The translations under genes and the position numbers were made by a program. DNA of 44,023 nt from CANRPC01 sp964456095 (GTDB lineage: Bacteria; Bacillota_I; Bacilli_A; RFN20; CAG-449). The stretch covers positions 1 to 44,023 of the forward strand of contig CAYVZF010000006.1 in NCBI GenBank assembly GCA_964456095.1, given 5' to 3'. Positions 1-7,550 of this stretch are shown one piece after another (positions within the stretch are counted from its first letter, which is position 1; the number at the start of each line of letters is the position of its first letter). A model generated the notes under the pieces. It was not told the DNA's origin, ran no database searches, and saw only the letters and a list, made by a program, of their open reading frames with translations.

Positions 1-87
1 ATTAAATAAAATATTAATTATATACGCAGAAATTGCTTGTTATAAAAAAAATATTTTATGCAAAAATTGCGTATTTTATATTTTGAT

Positions 88-129
88 AATCTGCAAATAT
101 TACTAAATATGTAATAATATTTGCAGATT
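88..129. repeat. Perfect 15-bp inverted repeat, hairpin 1
   Basis: The arms AATCTGCAAATATTA (88-102) and TAATATTTGCAGATT (115-129) are exact reverse complements around a 12-nt loop. Only a weak, interrupted T-run follows, so it is a poor intrinsic terminator. It could be the end of an upstream gene outside the window, an RNA structure or a protein-binding dyad. Confidence 0.6.
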
Positions 130-153
130 TAATATTTTATTTGTGTTCGAATT

Positions 154-186
154 TATTGCTTTAATTATTTAATATATAAAGCAATA
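154..186. repeat. Perfect 10-bp inverted repeat, hairpin 2
   Basis: The arms TATTGCTTTA (154-163) and TAAAGCAATA (177-186) pair perfectly around a 13-nt AT-only loop. It lies between hairpin 1 and the terminator-like hairpin 3. No reading frame covers it and no U-tract follows. Confidence 0.5.
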
Positions 187-205
187 CTTAGTTATTTCTT
201 TAATG

Positions 206-244
206 AAACAACTCTAAAATATAAATAAAGTTGTTTATTTTTTT
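206..244 (+). terminator. Intrinsic terminator, hairpin 3
   Basis: The arms AAACAACT (206-213) and AGTTGTTT (229-236) form an 8-bp stem, followed by a long T-run to 244. This suggests that a transcript from the left, beyond the window or within 1-205, ends here before the promoter at 256-285. The rest of 1-307 holds no recognisable gene. Confidence 0.55.
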
Positions 245-255
245 AAAATGCTATG

Positions 256-285
256 TTGTTTTAAATAATGTAATTATGATATACT
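256..285 (+). promoter_or_regulatory. Promoter of the membrane protein gene at 308
   Basis: A -35 TTGTTT (256-261) lies 18 bp from a -10 TATACT (280-285). A GGAG ribosome binding site follows at 294-297, ten bases before the ATG at 308. Confidence 0.5.
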
Positions 286-307
286 TTAAGAAAGGAGCTT
301 AAATAAT

Positions 308-1864
308 ATGAAAAGGATTATTGGATTATTGTTGTTTTATTTAGCACAATTTATTTTAATGATTTTATTTTTAGTTCCAAGTTTTGGTGAATATTTTAGA
401 AATAATGTATTATTTCTTGTTAATTTATGGGATTTTTATAAATCCATATTAAATATAGTTTCTAATATTTTTAATTTAAACATGATAAGTAGTTTATCTT
501 CAAGAATTATTAATATGCTATCATCAATAATATTGAATTTTATAGTTACAATGATTTATTGTATTATAGTTTTAATTTTAGATAGTGTATTTACTTCTAT
601 TAGAAGAAAAAAACTTAAGAATATAAAACTAGATAGATATTCTTTATCTGAAGAAGAAAAAAATAGATTTGATTATAGGCTTTTTGAAAGAAAGTTTTCA
701 TTTAAAGGAATGCTTTCATATTTAATCCCTATATTTATTATCTTTATTTTAATAGTAGTTAGATTTGATAGAACTATATGTTTAAATGATAACTATCGAG
801 AAGGGTATTTTGATATTTATTCTCGTGAAATAAGACCTTTTTTAAATAGCATTCATCCTGATATTGTTAATGTAATAGAGGCTATATTTTATAACTATAT
901 TATCTTTTTTAATAAAACGATTGAAATCGTTAAACTTGATAGTATTGAATATATTTTATTTTTAATAATTATCTTTTTACTTTTTGTTACTTGGAGTGCA
1001 TGTGTTCTTATTGCGAGTAAACTTAATCATAAACGTTCTGCAAAAATACGAGCTTATAAAGCAAAAAAGAAATACATTACTAAAATGGAAAAACTTGAGC
1101 TTAAAGCAAAATTAAAATCCGAAAAAAGAATATCATCTAAAGCTGAAGAATTTGTTGGAGAAGATGTAAAATATAATTCTATTTATGAAGATGCATCTTC
1201 AATATCTTTAATAGAAGAAAAGAATTCAGAATATAATTATAAAAATAGAATTAAAGAAGCTGAATATATTGATGATATTTCAACAGGTGTTACAGATTTA
1301 GGTATTGTTAGTAATAGCGTAGAAGACGAAGAACCAGTCGAAAGAAAAATTCCAATATTTATTAATGATGAAGATGTTGATATTGTTTTAGATAAAGAAC
1401 CTTTCGTGGAAGTTGAAGAAGAATATGATGATTATGAAGAAGATGTAATGCCATTTTTTGAAAAGTATTCTCCTGAACTTTCTGATTTATCATTTATTAA
1501 TGATAGTCTTTTAGAAACTCAAATAGAAGTTGAAGAAGAATATGAAGAACACGAAGAGTTGATTTATTCAAATATAAATAATATTAATGAAATTGATAAA
1601 GATAATCAAAATAGTGAAACACCTATTAAAGTAGAAGAAAATGAAATTATCGAAGAAAAAATAGAACCTAAAGAAATAATAGTTAAAAAAAGTGAAAATA
1701 AGAAAAATATTAAACCTATTAATATTAAAAGAAAATTTACAGATGATAATAGATTTAAAAATGCTAGAAAAAAATATTTGCAAATAAATAGTAATATTAA
1801 TGATAATTTAAAAAAAGAGAATATTAAAAAAAGGAATCTAATTAGAAGAAAATATAAAAAATAA
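308..1864 (+). CDS. Unknown membrane protein with a long acidic cytoplasmic tail
   Basis: I do not recognise the family. The 518-residue product has hydrophobic segments near residues 1-26, 72-95, 133-152 and 213-240. A highly charged region fills the rest, about residues 241-518. The tail starts basic, becomes strongly acidic (residues about 270-460) and ends in a basic Lys/Arg/Asn-rich stretch. Two similar acidic modules occur, FVEVEEEYDDYEED and QIEVEEEYEEHEE. This layout suggests a membrane anchor with a disordered intracellular arm, perhaps for assembly or scaffolding, but that is inference. It has its own promoter and ends in a strong bidirectional terminator, so it is probably monocistronic. 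No catalytic motif is visible. Confidence 0.75.
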   Translation: MKRIIGLLLFYLAQFILMILFLVPSFGEYFRNNVLFLVNLWDFYKSILNIVSNIFNLNMISSLSSRIINMLSSIILNFIVTMIYCIIVLILDSVFTSIRRKKLKNIKLDRYSLSEEEKNRFDYRLFERKFSFKGMLSYLIPIFIIFILIVVRFDRTICLNDNYREGYFDIYSREIRPFLNSIHPDIVNVIEAIFYNYIIFFNKTIEIVKLDSIEYILFLIIIFLLFVTWSACVLIASKLNHKRSAKIRAYKAKKKYITKMEKLELKAKLKSEKRISSKAEEFVGEDVKYNSIYEDASSISLIEEKNSEYNYKNRIKEAEYIDDISTGVTDLGIVSNSVEDEEPVERKIPIFINDEDVDIVLDKEPFVEVEEEYDDYEEDVMPFFEKYSPELSDLSFINDSLLETQIEVEEEYEEHEELIYSNINNINEIDKDNQNSETPIKVEENEIIEEKIEPKEIIVKKSENKKNIKPINIKRKFTDDNRFKNARKKYLQINSNINDNLKKENIKKRNLIRRKYKK

Positions 1865-1914
1865 AAAAACCATATGAACATAACTAATATGTAGCTTGTT
1901 CATATGGTTTTTTT
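1865..1914. terminator. Bidirectional terminator between convergent genes
   Basis: A perfect stem of about 16 bp pairs AAAAACCATATGAACA (1865-1880) with its complement starting at 1897. A-runs and T-runs on both sides let it end the 308 gene on the plus strand and the GerQ-like gene, which stops at 1913, on the minus strand. Confidence 0.9.
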
Positions 1915-2332
1915 AGTTATCGAAGAAACTTATATAATCAACATAAATTCTAGATATTAAATCATATTTATTATCACTAGTTTTTACTATCATAAAATCG
2001 TCCGCTATTGAAACTAGTATTCCATCAAAAACAACATCATGCCATTTTGTTGAATCTGTAAAAGAAGCATAGACTTGTACTCTTCTACCAATATTTTTAG
2101 AAATGTATGTTTTAAATACTTCAAATAAATGATCAGTGTTTTTAACACTTTCTGTTATACTATCATAAGTATTTGAACTTTGATCATTTAATGTATTGTT
2201 ATTATAAGATTGTTCTTGATTTGCTTGATAATTTGAATTGGGATATTGATTTGAATTAGTTTGAAATTGAGGTGAAGTATTTTGTGGGTAAGGTGCACCA
2301 TAATAATTTGGAGGTGGAGTCATTTTTTCCAT
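1913..2332 (-). CDS. gerQ: GerQ-like spore coat protein
   Basis: The 139-residue protein has a Pro/Tyr/Asn/Gln-rich N-terminal part (PPPNYYGAPYPQ and following) and a compact C-terminal domain from about residue 65. That domain matches the Bacillus GerQ (YwdL) pattern by eye: an NIGRRVQVYASF strand, a W at the KWHDVVFDGIL turn, and a terminal IYVDYISFFDN where GerQ has IYLDYITF. In Bacillus, GerQ is a spore coat protein cross-linked by the Tgl transglutaminase and needed for the cortex lytic enzyme CwlJ. I chose the ATG at 2332 because AAAGGA lies eight bases before it; an ATG seven codons upstream overlaps that ribosome site. No other spore gene is near, so a role in sporulation here is uncertain. 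Confidence 0.7.
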   Translation of the reverse strand: MEKMTPPPNYYGAPYPQNTSPQFQTNSNQYPNSNYQANQEQSYNNNTLNDQSSNTYDSITESVKNTDHLFEVFKTYISKNIGRRVQVYASFTDSTKWHDVVFDGILVSIADDFMIVKTSDNKYDLISRIYVDYISFFDN

Positions 2333-2386
2333 AATTGATTTCCTTTCATACAAATTAAGTTATGAATGTTATTAAAAAAATATGAC

Positions 2387-2415
2387 TTGTTGATAATAAT
2401 ATTGTAAAATATATT
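2387..2415 (+). promoter_or_regulatory. Promoter of the 2440 gene and ntdp
   Basis: A -35 TTGTTG (2387-2392) and a -10 TATATT (2410-2415) are separated by 17 bp. They lie in the divergent gap between the GerQ-like gene and the 2440 gene. Confidence 0.5.
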
Positions 2416-2439
2416 AGATACATTGAAAGGAAACTGAAT

Positions 2440-3384
2440 ATGAAAGTAAATTTAAAAATTAAAAAAAATGACGAAAATAATGATGTTTTAAATGAATCAG
2501 AAAAAGATACTAATAATATAAATTCCTTAGAAAATAGTAGAATAACATTTAAAGAAGAATTGCAAAAGTTTAAAATAACACAAATTATTATTACTTCATT
2601 ATTTATTATGTTAATGTTTCTTTCTTTATTTTTATTAACCAATAAATCTCAATACATTTTGTATACATTTATAGGTATTATCGTATTATTTGTTTGTTTA
2701 TTTATTTATTCGAAATATAGCCGTAAGAGAAAGTTTGCTATTGTTGAAAAGTTTGTTAATCATTATAGAGAATATGAACGTAGTATTATTTTTTCTTCTA
2801 AATATATAGATAAAATAACATATGATCCATTTTATAAAATTGATAATAATGAAATAAATGAAAAAAATATTTTTATAAATGATTCTATATTTGAAACTAA
2901 TAATCTTGTAGAGGGTTATTATAAAGATAATAAATTTAAAACATTCTCTTTAGTAGCGTATAAAAATAAAACTAAAATGTATTTTTGTGGAAAATTTTTC
3001 CAAATAAAATTACAAAAAAAATATGATGGAAAAATAGTATGTGAATTATGTAAAGAAAATAAATTAGATATTTCTTATAATGGTATAAGAAAAAATGGTT
3101 TGGTTAATTTTGAAAATACTGACATATATTATAGCCATCATATTGATGAAATATCAATAAATCGTATTTTTGATAAAAAAATGAAAACTATATTAGATGA
3201 TATAAAAATAGATGAAAGTATAAAAAATTTCTGTTTTATTATTGATGATGATAATTTATATGTTTTAATGAATACAAGCAATTCCTTAGTAGATATTGAT
3301 CCAAATAATAAAATTGATAATAAGAATTTTAATTTATTAAAGCAATATTTTGATAATGTCTTAAAAATTGTTGATTTATTATAA
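2440..3384 (+). CDS. Unknown two-helix membrane protein (DUF3137-like?)
   Basis: The 314-residue protein starts with a charged, Asn-rich cytoplasmic stretch. Two closely spaced membrane helices follow at about residues 48-68 and 70-92, then a soluble domain of about 220 residues. The domain has alternating short strands, including a YYKDNKFKTFSLVAYKN segment and a GKFFQIKL strand. This resembles the DUF3137 family by eye, but the match is weak. The ATG at 2440 follows GAAAGGAAA at a good distance. It is probably cotranscribed with the Ntdp gene 16 bases downstream. The protein is unusually rich in Asn, Lys and Ile, like the 308 product. Function unknown. Confidence 0.6.
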   Translation: MKVNLKIKKNDENNDVLNESEKDTNNINSLENSRITFKEELQKFKITQIIITSLFIMLMFLSLFLLTNKSQYILYTFIGIIVLFVCLFIYSKYSRKRKFAIVEKFVNHYREYERSIIFSSKYIDKITYDPFYKIDNNEINEKNIFINDSIFETNNLVEGYYKDNKFKTFSLVAYKNKTKMYFCGKFFQIKLQKKYDGKIVCELCKENKLDISYNGIRKNGLVNFENTDIYYSHHIDEISINRIFDKKMKTILDDIKIDESIKNFCFIIDDDNLYVLMNTSNSLVDIDPNNKIDNKNFNLLKQYFDNVLKIVDLL

Positions 3385-3400
3385 TATTAGAGGTGGATTT

Positions 3401-3952
3401 ATGAAAGAAATTGAAATAGGAACTTGGATTAGAGTTCAAAGTTTTAAACATGATTCTAAATTGCATAGAACATGGGACCATGCGATGGTACTTGAAAAAA
3501 CTGATGATTACATTGTCGTGGCATCTAAAACAAATAGAGTAATTGAATCAGATGGTCGTATTTGGTATACAAAAGAACCTGCGGTAAGCATTTTCTTTTA
3601 TAAAGAATGGTTTAATATTATTGCTATGATTAGAGATAAAGATGTTTTTTATTATTGTAATATTGCTTCTCCATCTATTATAGATAATGGAGTAATTAAA
3701 TATATTGATTATGATTTAGATTTAAAATTACTGCCTGATCAACAAATTATTGGTTTAGATGAAAAAGAATATGAATATCATAAAAGAAAATATCAATATT
3801 CTGATGATTTGGATATAATTTGCAAACATTCTTACAAAAATATAAGATATTTGATGGAAAAAAAGATTTTTCCATTTCAAGATGAAAAAATCTTAAATTA
3901 TCAAATACTATTCGATGAAATTAATAATAAACAAGACATTCCTCATTTTTAA
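3401..3952 (+). CDS. ntdp: Nucleoside tri-/diphosphate phosphatase (Ntdp, DUF402)
   Basis: The 183-residue protein matches the Bacillus YgaC/Ntdp family along its length. Shared features are an N-terminal IRVQSFKHDSKLHRTW block, ESDGRIWYTKEPA, a WFNIIAMIRD segment, YYCNIASPSIID, and the acidic IKYIDYDLDLKLLPD motif. Family members hydrolyse nucleoside tri- and diphosphates with a divalent metal held by the aspartates of that last motif. The start at 3401 is set by GAGGTGG at 3390-3396; an in-frame upstream extension overlaps the previous gene and lacks a ribosome site. Its stop lies inside the hairpin shared with the convergent reductase gene. Its cellular role beyond nucleotide clean-up cannot be read from this context. 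Confidence 0.9.
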   Translation: MKEIEIGTWIRVQSFKHDSKLHRTWDHAMVLEKTDDYIVVASKTNRVIESDGRIWYTKEPAVSIFFYKEWFNIIAMIRDKDVFYYCNIASPSIIDNGVIKYIDYDLDLKLLPDQQIIGLDEKEYEYHKRKYQYSDDLDIICKHSYKNIRYLMEKKIFPFQDEKILNYQILFDEINNKQDIPHF

Positions 3953-3968
3953 AAATGAACAGGAATGT
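3936..3968. terminator. Shared terminator hairpin encoding both C-termini
   Basis: The outer arms ACATTCCT (3936-3943) and AGGAATGT (3961-3968) pair perfectly, and an inner palindrome CATTTTTAAAAATG lies between them. The two convergent stop codons overlap at 3949-3952 inside the palindrome. T-runs flank the stem on both strands, so it can end transcription both ways. Confidence 0.75.
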
Positions 3969-4890
3969 TTTTGTTTGGATGAATAATTTGATCTATTTTT
4001 GTTATTGCTACAACAACTTCTCCTAATCCACATGTAATATTTTTTACTTTACCTTTGTAGTTAATAATGTTACCAACTGCGAAAACATTTTCTGCTGAAG
4101 TTTGATAATAATCTCCTACTTTTATTGTGTTACCTTCTTTTTCTATAGGGAAGAATGTTGGTGAAGGTATCATACCATAATTAACAAAAACAGCATCTAC
4201 TTCTATTTCTTTTACTTCACCATTTAAATTTGTTATTTCAATAGATTTAACATTATTTGAGCCATTAAGTTTTGTAACATTATATGGAGTTAGTTTATTA
4301 ACACCTTTTTTATCTAACATTTCAACTGAAGATGATTGAGCTCTAAATTCATTTCGTCTATGTATAATATATACTTGTTTTGCAATATCACTTAACATTA
4401 ATGCCCAATCAACTGCAGAATCACCTCCACCAAGAATAGCTACCTTTTTATCTTTATATTGCGATTTATCTTTTAATGAATAGATAATATTATTAAAATT
4501 ATTTTCATTTTCTAAACCAATTTTCCTTGGCGAAAAAACGCCCATACCAGTTGCTAAAAGAATGCATTTTGTATCTATTTCTTGCTTTGAAGTAATAACT
4601 TTATAACTATCATTATTTTTAATAAAATTTTTCACTTCTTCATTTAATAATAATTTTGGTTTTATATTTAAAGAATTATATTGATTTATTAATTTATCAA
4701 TAAATCCTTTAGCGGTTATTTTATCAAATCCGGGTAAATCTATTATATTCTTTTCAGGATATAAAGATGTTAATTGGCCTCCTACATTATCTTGACTTTC
4801 AATTATCAAAGCATCTAAATTATGTAAACTAGCAAGTATGCCTGCATACATTCCAATTGGACCAGCGCCTATAATTACTAAATCTTTCAT
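3949..4890 (-). CDS. Ferredoxin/flavodoxin-NADP+ reductase, YumC type
   Basis: This FAD enzyme moves electrons between NADPH and ferredoxin or flavodoxin. The 313-residue protein has an FAD-binding GAGPIGMYAG near residue 8, GGQLTSLYPEK, a central ATGMGVFSPRK, and an NADP-binding GGGDSAVDWA. An IIHRRNEFRA segment, which recognises the phosphate, follows. It lacks the CxxC redox pair of thioredoxin reductase, which together with the Bacillus YumC-like sequence identifies the type-2 FNR family. It has its own promoter with an overlapping dyad and an AGGAG site before the ATG at 4890. It could supply reducing power to the iron and flavin pathways encoded downstream, which is inference. Confidence 0.93.
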   Translation of the reverse strand: MKDLVIIGAGPIGMYAGILASLHNLDALIIESQDNVGGQLTSLYPEKNIIDLPGFDKITAKGFIDKLINQYNSLNIKPKLLLNEEVKNFIKNNDSYKVITSKQEIDTKCILLATGMGVFSPRKIGLENENNFNNIIYSLKDKSQYKDKKVAILGGGDSAVDWALMLSDIAKQVYIIHRRNEFRAQSSSVEMLDKKGVNKLTPYNVTKLNGSNNVKSIEITNLNGEVKEIEVDAVFVNYGMIPSPTFFPIEKEGNTIKVGDYYQTSAENVFAVGNIINYKGKVKNITCGLGEVVVAITKIDQIIHPNKNIPVHF

Positions 4891-4902
4891 GCTTTTTTCT
4901 CC

Positions 4903-4925
4903 TAACTATAATTTTATTATAGTTA
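4903..4925. promoter_or_regulatory. Operator-like dyad at the reductase promoter
   Basis: The arms TAACTATAA (4903-4911) and TTATAGTTA (4917-4925) form a perfect 9-bp inverted repeat. The right arm overlaps the minus-strand -10 TATAAT, and the left arm lies next to the AGGAG ribosome site. This is a typical place for a repressor site or an RNA hairpin. The regulator is unknown. Confidence 0.5.
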
Positions 4926-4945
4926 AAAAAGGGTATCATAAACAA
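4916..4945 (-). promoter_or_regulatory. Promoter of the FNR gene
   Basis: On the minus strand a -35 TTGTTT (4945-4940) and a perfect -10 TATAAT (4921-4916) are 18 bp apart, about 25 bases before the start codon. Confidence 0.6.
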
Positions 4946-4972
4946 TAATTGTTTTAATTATTTATTTTTAAG

Positions 4973-4981
4973 TGTTATACT
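4973..4981 (+). promoter_or_regulatory. Extended -10 promoter of the tRNA-modification operon
   Basis: TGT directly before TATACT (4976-4981) forms an extended -10 element. The best -35 candidate, TTGTTT at 4949-4954, is 21 bp away, which is too far, so the TG extension probably compensates. The leader before tsaE is short. Confidence 0.45.
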
Positions 4982-5012
4982 TTTGTTGCTGGTTAAAGGA
5001 GAGCGCTTAAAT

Positions 5013-5483
5013 ATGAAAGATTTTTTAATTAGTCATTCTGAAAAAGAAACACAAGATATTGCATTTTTTATTGCTAAATATTTAAATGTACCATCTCTTT
5101 TGACATTAGATGGTGATTTAGGCGCTGGGAAGACTCAATTTGCTAAAGGTGTTGGAAAATATTTAGGTGTTAAGGAATCTATTTCTAGCCCAACATTTAA
5201 TATTTTAAAATGTTATTTTTCTGGAAAAATACCTTTTTATCATATTGATGCTTATCGGCTTGAAAACGGAGTTAATTCTGATATTGGATTAGAAGAAGTA
5301 ATCGAGGGTAATGGTATTACTTTAATTGAATGGTCAAGCTATATAAGTGATATGTTATTTGAACCACTTTCTATTAAAATAGAAATAATCTCAAATGAAG
5401 AAAGAATATTAACATTTGAAAGTGAGTATGAAAAATATTCATTAGTATTTGAAAAAATAAAGGAGTATAAAAATGGGTTATAA
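5013..5483 (+). CDS. tsaE: tRNA t6A synthesis ATPase TsaE
   Basis: TsaE is the ATPase partner of TsaB and TsaD in making N6-threonylcarbamoyladenosine at position 37 of ANN-decoding tRNAs. The 156-residue length is normal. The P-loop GDLGAGKTQFAKG lies near residue 35, followed by the family motifs SSPTFNIL, HIDAYRL and LIEWSSYI. The ATG at 5013 is preceded by AAAGGAG (4995-5001); a ten-codon upstream extension would include that site and is rejected. It is the first gene of the operon and overlaps tsaB by 11 bases, so the two are probably translationally coupled. Confidence 0.95.
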   Translation: MKDFLISHSEKETQDIAFFIAKYLNVPSLLTLDGDLGAGKTQFAKGVGKYLGVKESISSPTFNILKCYFSGKIPFYHIDAYRLENGVNSDIGLEEVIEGNGITLIEWSSYISDMLFEPLSIKIEIISNEERILTFESEYEKYSLVFEKIKEYKNGL

Positions 5484-6072
5484 TTTATTAATAGATACAT
5501 CTGATAAATATTTAACAGTTGGAATATCAAAAGATGATAGTATTTTGTATTCTTTATCATTTGAAGCGTGGCAAAGACAATCAGAATTTTTGGTTGTTGA
5601 AATAAAAAAAGGATTAGATAAAGTTAATATTACACTTAAAGATATAGATACAATTATATGCGGTATTGGTCCAGGAAGTTATACAGGTGTAAGAATCGCA
5701 TTAACTTTCGCTAAGGTATTAGCTTCTATTTCTAATATTAAATTAAAAGTAATTTCATCTCTTGCAATACTTGGAAATACAGATATTTCTTTTATTGGAT
5801 TAATAAATGCAAGAAGTAATAGAAGCTATATTAGTATATACGATAAAGGAAAAGTAATACTTCAAGATACTATTAAAAGTAATAATGAAGTTCTTGAGAT
5901 TATTAATGAATATAAAAGCAAAGGATATGAAATTAGAGGAGATTTATCTTATTTAAAATTAGAATCTAATGAATTTAATTTAGTTGAAGGATTATTATCA
6001 TTTTCTAAAATAACTAATTATTGCGATAATGTATTATCTATTAAGCCGATTTATTTAAAGGAGGCATTATGA
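5473..6072 (+). CDS. tsaB: tRNA t6A synthesis protein TsaB
   Basis: TsaB is the inactive TsaD paralogue that dimerises with TsaD in the t6A complex. The 199-residue protein has the N-terminal actin-like LLIDTSDKYLTVGI strand and the conserved GIGPGSYTGVRIALTFAK motif near residue 63. It is shorter than the roughly 230 residues of Bacillus TsaB, mainly in the C-terminal half. Its ribosome site AAAGGAG sits in the end of tsaE. It ends in TGA, which overlaps the rimI start in ATGA. Confidence 0.95.
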   Translation: MGYNLLIDTSDKYLTVGISKDDSILYSLSFEAWQRQSEFLVVEIKKGLDKVNITLKDIDTIICGIGPGSYTGVRIALTFAKVLASISNIKLKVISSLAILGNTDISFIGLINARSNRSYISIYDKGKVILQDTIKSNNEVLEIINEYKSKGYEIRGDLSYLKLESNEFNLVEGLLSFSKITNYCDNVLSIKPIYLKEAL

Positions 6073-6512
6073 TAATTCGAAATTGCAAAACAGGAGATTT
6101 AAAAGTTATCGCGGCGATTGAAAATGCTTCATTTCCTGTTGCACCATGGAAATATGAAGATTATTTGAGCGATTTTAATGATAATGAATGTGCAAATATA
6201 TTTGTTGCAGAAATAGACGGACATATAATTGGATATATTGATTTTTGGATTATGTTTGAACAAGCAACTATTAGTAAAATTGCAGTTATTGAACCTGTTA
6301 GGAAACATAATATAGCAAGTATAATGTTAAAAGAAGCGATAAAATATATGGAAGAATGCGGTGTTACATCTATTACATTAGAAGTAAGAGTTAGTAATAT
6401 TCCAGCAATAAGATTATATGAAAAAAATGGATTTATAAAAAAACTTGTAAAAAAAGGATATTATTCAGATGGAGAAGATGCTTTTTTTATGATGCGTGAA
6501 AAGGAGGATTAG
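6069..6512 (+). CDS. rimI: Ribosomal protein S18-alanine N-acetyltransferase
   Basis: A 147-residue GNAT-fold acetyltransferase. The acetyl-CoA binding region is ISKIAVIEPVRKHNIASIML near residues 77-96, a variant of the usual R/QxxGxG loop. The VRVSNIPAIRLYEKNGF segment and the final GYYSDGEDAFFM block are typical of RimI, which acetylates the N-terminal alanine of S18. Location between tsaB and tsaD is the common Bacillota arrangement and supports RimI over other GNATs. It starts inside the tsaB stop and is followed after three bases by tsaD. Confidence 0.88.
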   Translation: MIIRNCKTGDLKVIAAIENASFPVAPWKYEDYLSDFNDNECANIFVAEIDGHIIGYIDFWIMFEQATISKIAVIEPVRKHNIASIMLKEAIKYMEECGVTSITLEVRVSNIPAIRLYEKNGFIKKLVKKGYYSDGEDAFFMMREKED

Positions 6513-6515
6513 AAA

Positions 6516-7550
6516 ATGGCTATTATATTAGCAATTGAGTCAAGTTGTGATGAAACTGCTTGTGCGATACTAAAAGATAAAAATGAATTATTATCTAATG
6601 TTATATCTACTCAAATTGATGTTCATAAAAAATATGGTGGCGTAATGCCTGAAATTGCCTCAAGATTACACATTGAAAATATTAGTATAGTTATTAATGA
6701 AGCATTAGAAAAAGCTAATATCAAAATGGAAGATGTTTCTGCAATCGCGGTAACATCAGGTCCTGGATTAATTGGAGCATTACATGTAGGCCTTCAAGCT
6801 GCGAAAGCTTTAGCATTATATTATAATATACCATTAATTCCTGTTCATCATTTATCAGGACATATATACGCAAATGAATATGTTTCGGATTTAAAATTCC
6901 CTTTACTTGCTATTGTAGTAAGTGGAGGTAATACTGAGCTAGTAATAATGAAAGATCATCTTGACTTTCAAATAATCGGGGAAACAAAAGATGATGCAAT
7001 TGGTGAAGCGTTTGATAAAGTTGCAAGAGTTCTTGGGCTTTCCTATCCTGGTGGAGTTTCAATAGATAAACTAGCAAAAGAAGGAGAAAATACATACACT
7101 TTACCTAAACCATTAAATGATAATAGTTACAATTATTCATTTTCTGGATTAAAAACTGCGGTTATTAATTTAGTTCACAAATTAAAACAAAATAATGAAG
7201 AGATTAATATTGCAAATATGGCTAAATCATTTCAAACTACTGCGATTGATTTATTGCTTGATAAAGCTTTACCTGCACTTGATGAATTTAATTGTAAACA
7301 AGTAGTTTTAGCAGGTGGAGTATCTGCAAATTCATATTTAAGAAGTGAAATAACAAGAAGACTTTCAAATAAAGATGTCGAAGTTATAATTCCACCTATT
7401 TGGTGTACTACTGATAATGCTGCAATGATAGCAAAAGTGGGCTATTATTTATTTGAAAGAAATGCTTTTGCAGATTTATCTTTATCTGCAGATCCATGCT
7501 GGAAACTTGAAGACTATGATAAATTTCCACGTGAGAAAGGAAAAGAATAA
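6516..7550 (+). CDS. tsaD: tRNA threonylcarbamoyltransferase TsaD
   Basis: TsaD transfers the threonylcarbamoyl group from threonylcarbamoyl-AMP to A37 of tRNA. The 344-residue protein is full length, with the N-terminal AIESSCDETACAIL and the metal-binding HHLSGHIYANE. It also has a VSGGNTELVIM nucleotide loop, AFDKVARVLGLSYPGG, and a C-terminal AGGVSANSYLR. The metal ligands are the two histidines of HHLSGH and a C-terminal aspartate. A GGAGG site lies in the end of rimI and the next gene starts directly after the stop. The TsaC/YwlC enzyme, which makes the intermediate, is not in the window. Confidence 0.96.
   Translation: MAIILAIESSCDETACAILKDKNELLSNVISTQIDVHKKYGGVMPEIASRLHIENISIVINEALEKANIKMEDVSAIAVTSGPGLIGALHVGLQAAKALALYYNIPLIPVHHLSGHIYANEYVSDLKFPLLAIVVSGGNTELVIMKDHLDFQIIGETKDDAIGEAFDKVARVLGLSYPGGVSIDKLAKEGENTYTLPKPLNDNSYNYSFSGLKTAVINLVHKLKQNNEEINIANMAKSFQTTAIDLLLDKALPALDEFNCKQVVLAGGVSANSYLRSEITRRLSNKDVEVIIPPIWCTTDNAAMIAKVGYYLFERNAFADLSLSADPCWKLEDYDKFPREKGKE

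Noticed and set aside
1..307. tRNA or small-RNA gene in the AT-rich start
   Set aside because: No cloverleaf or T-loop sequence is present; only hairpins are supported.
4949..4981. TTGTTT with TATACT as a normal promoter before tsaE
   Set aside because: The spacer is 21 bp; only the extended -10 is supported.
6910..7095. Minus-strand frame inside tsaD
   Set aside because: It is a shadow of the conserved tsaD coding sequence.
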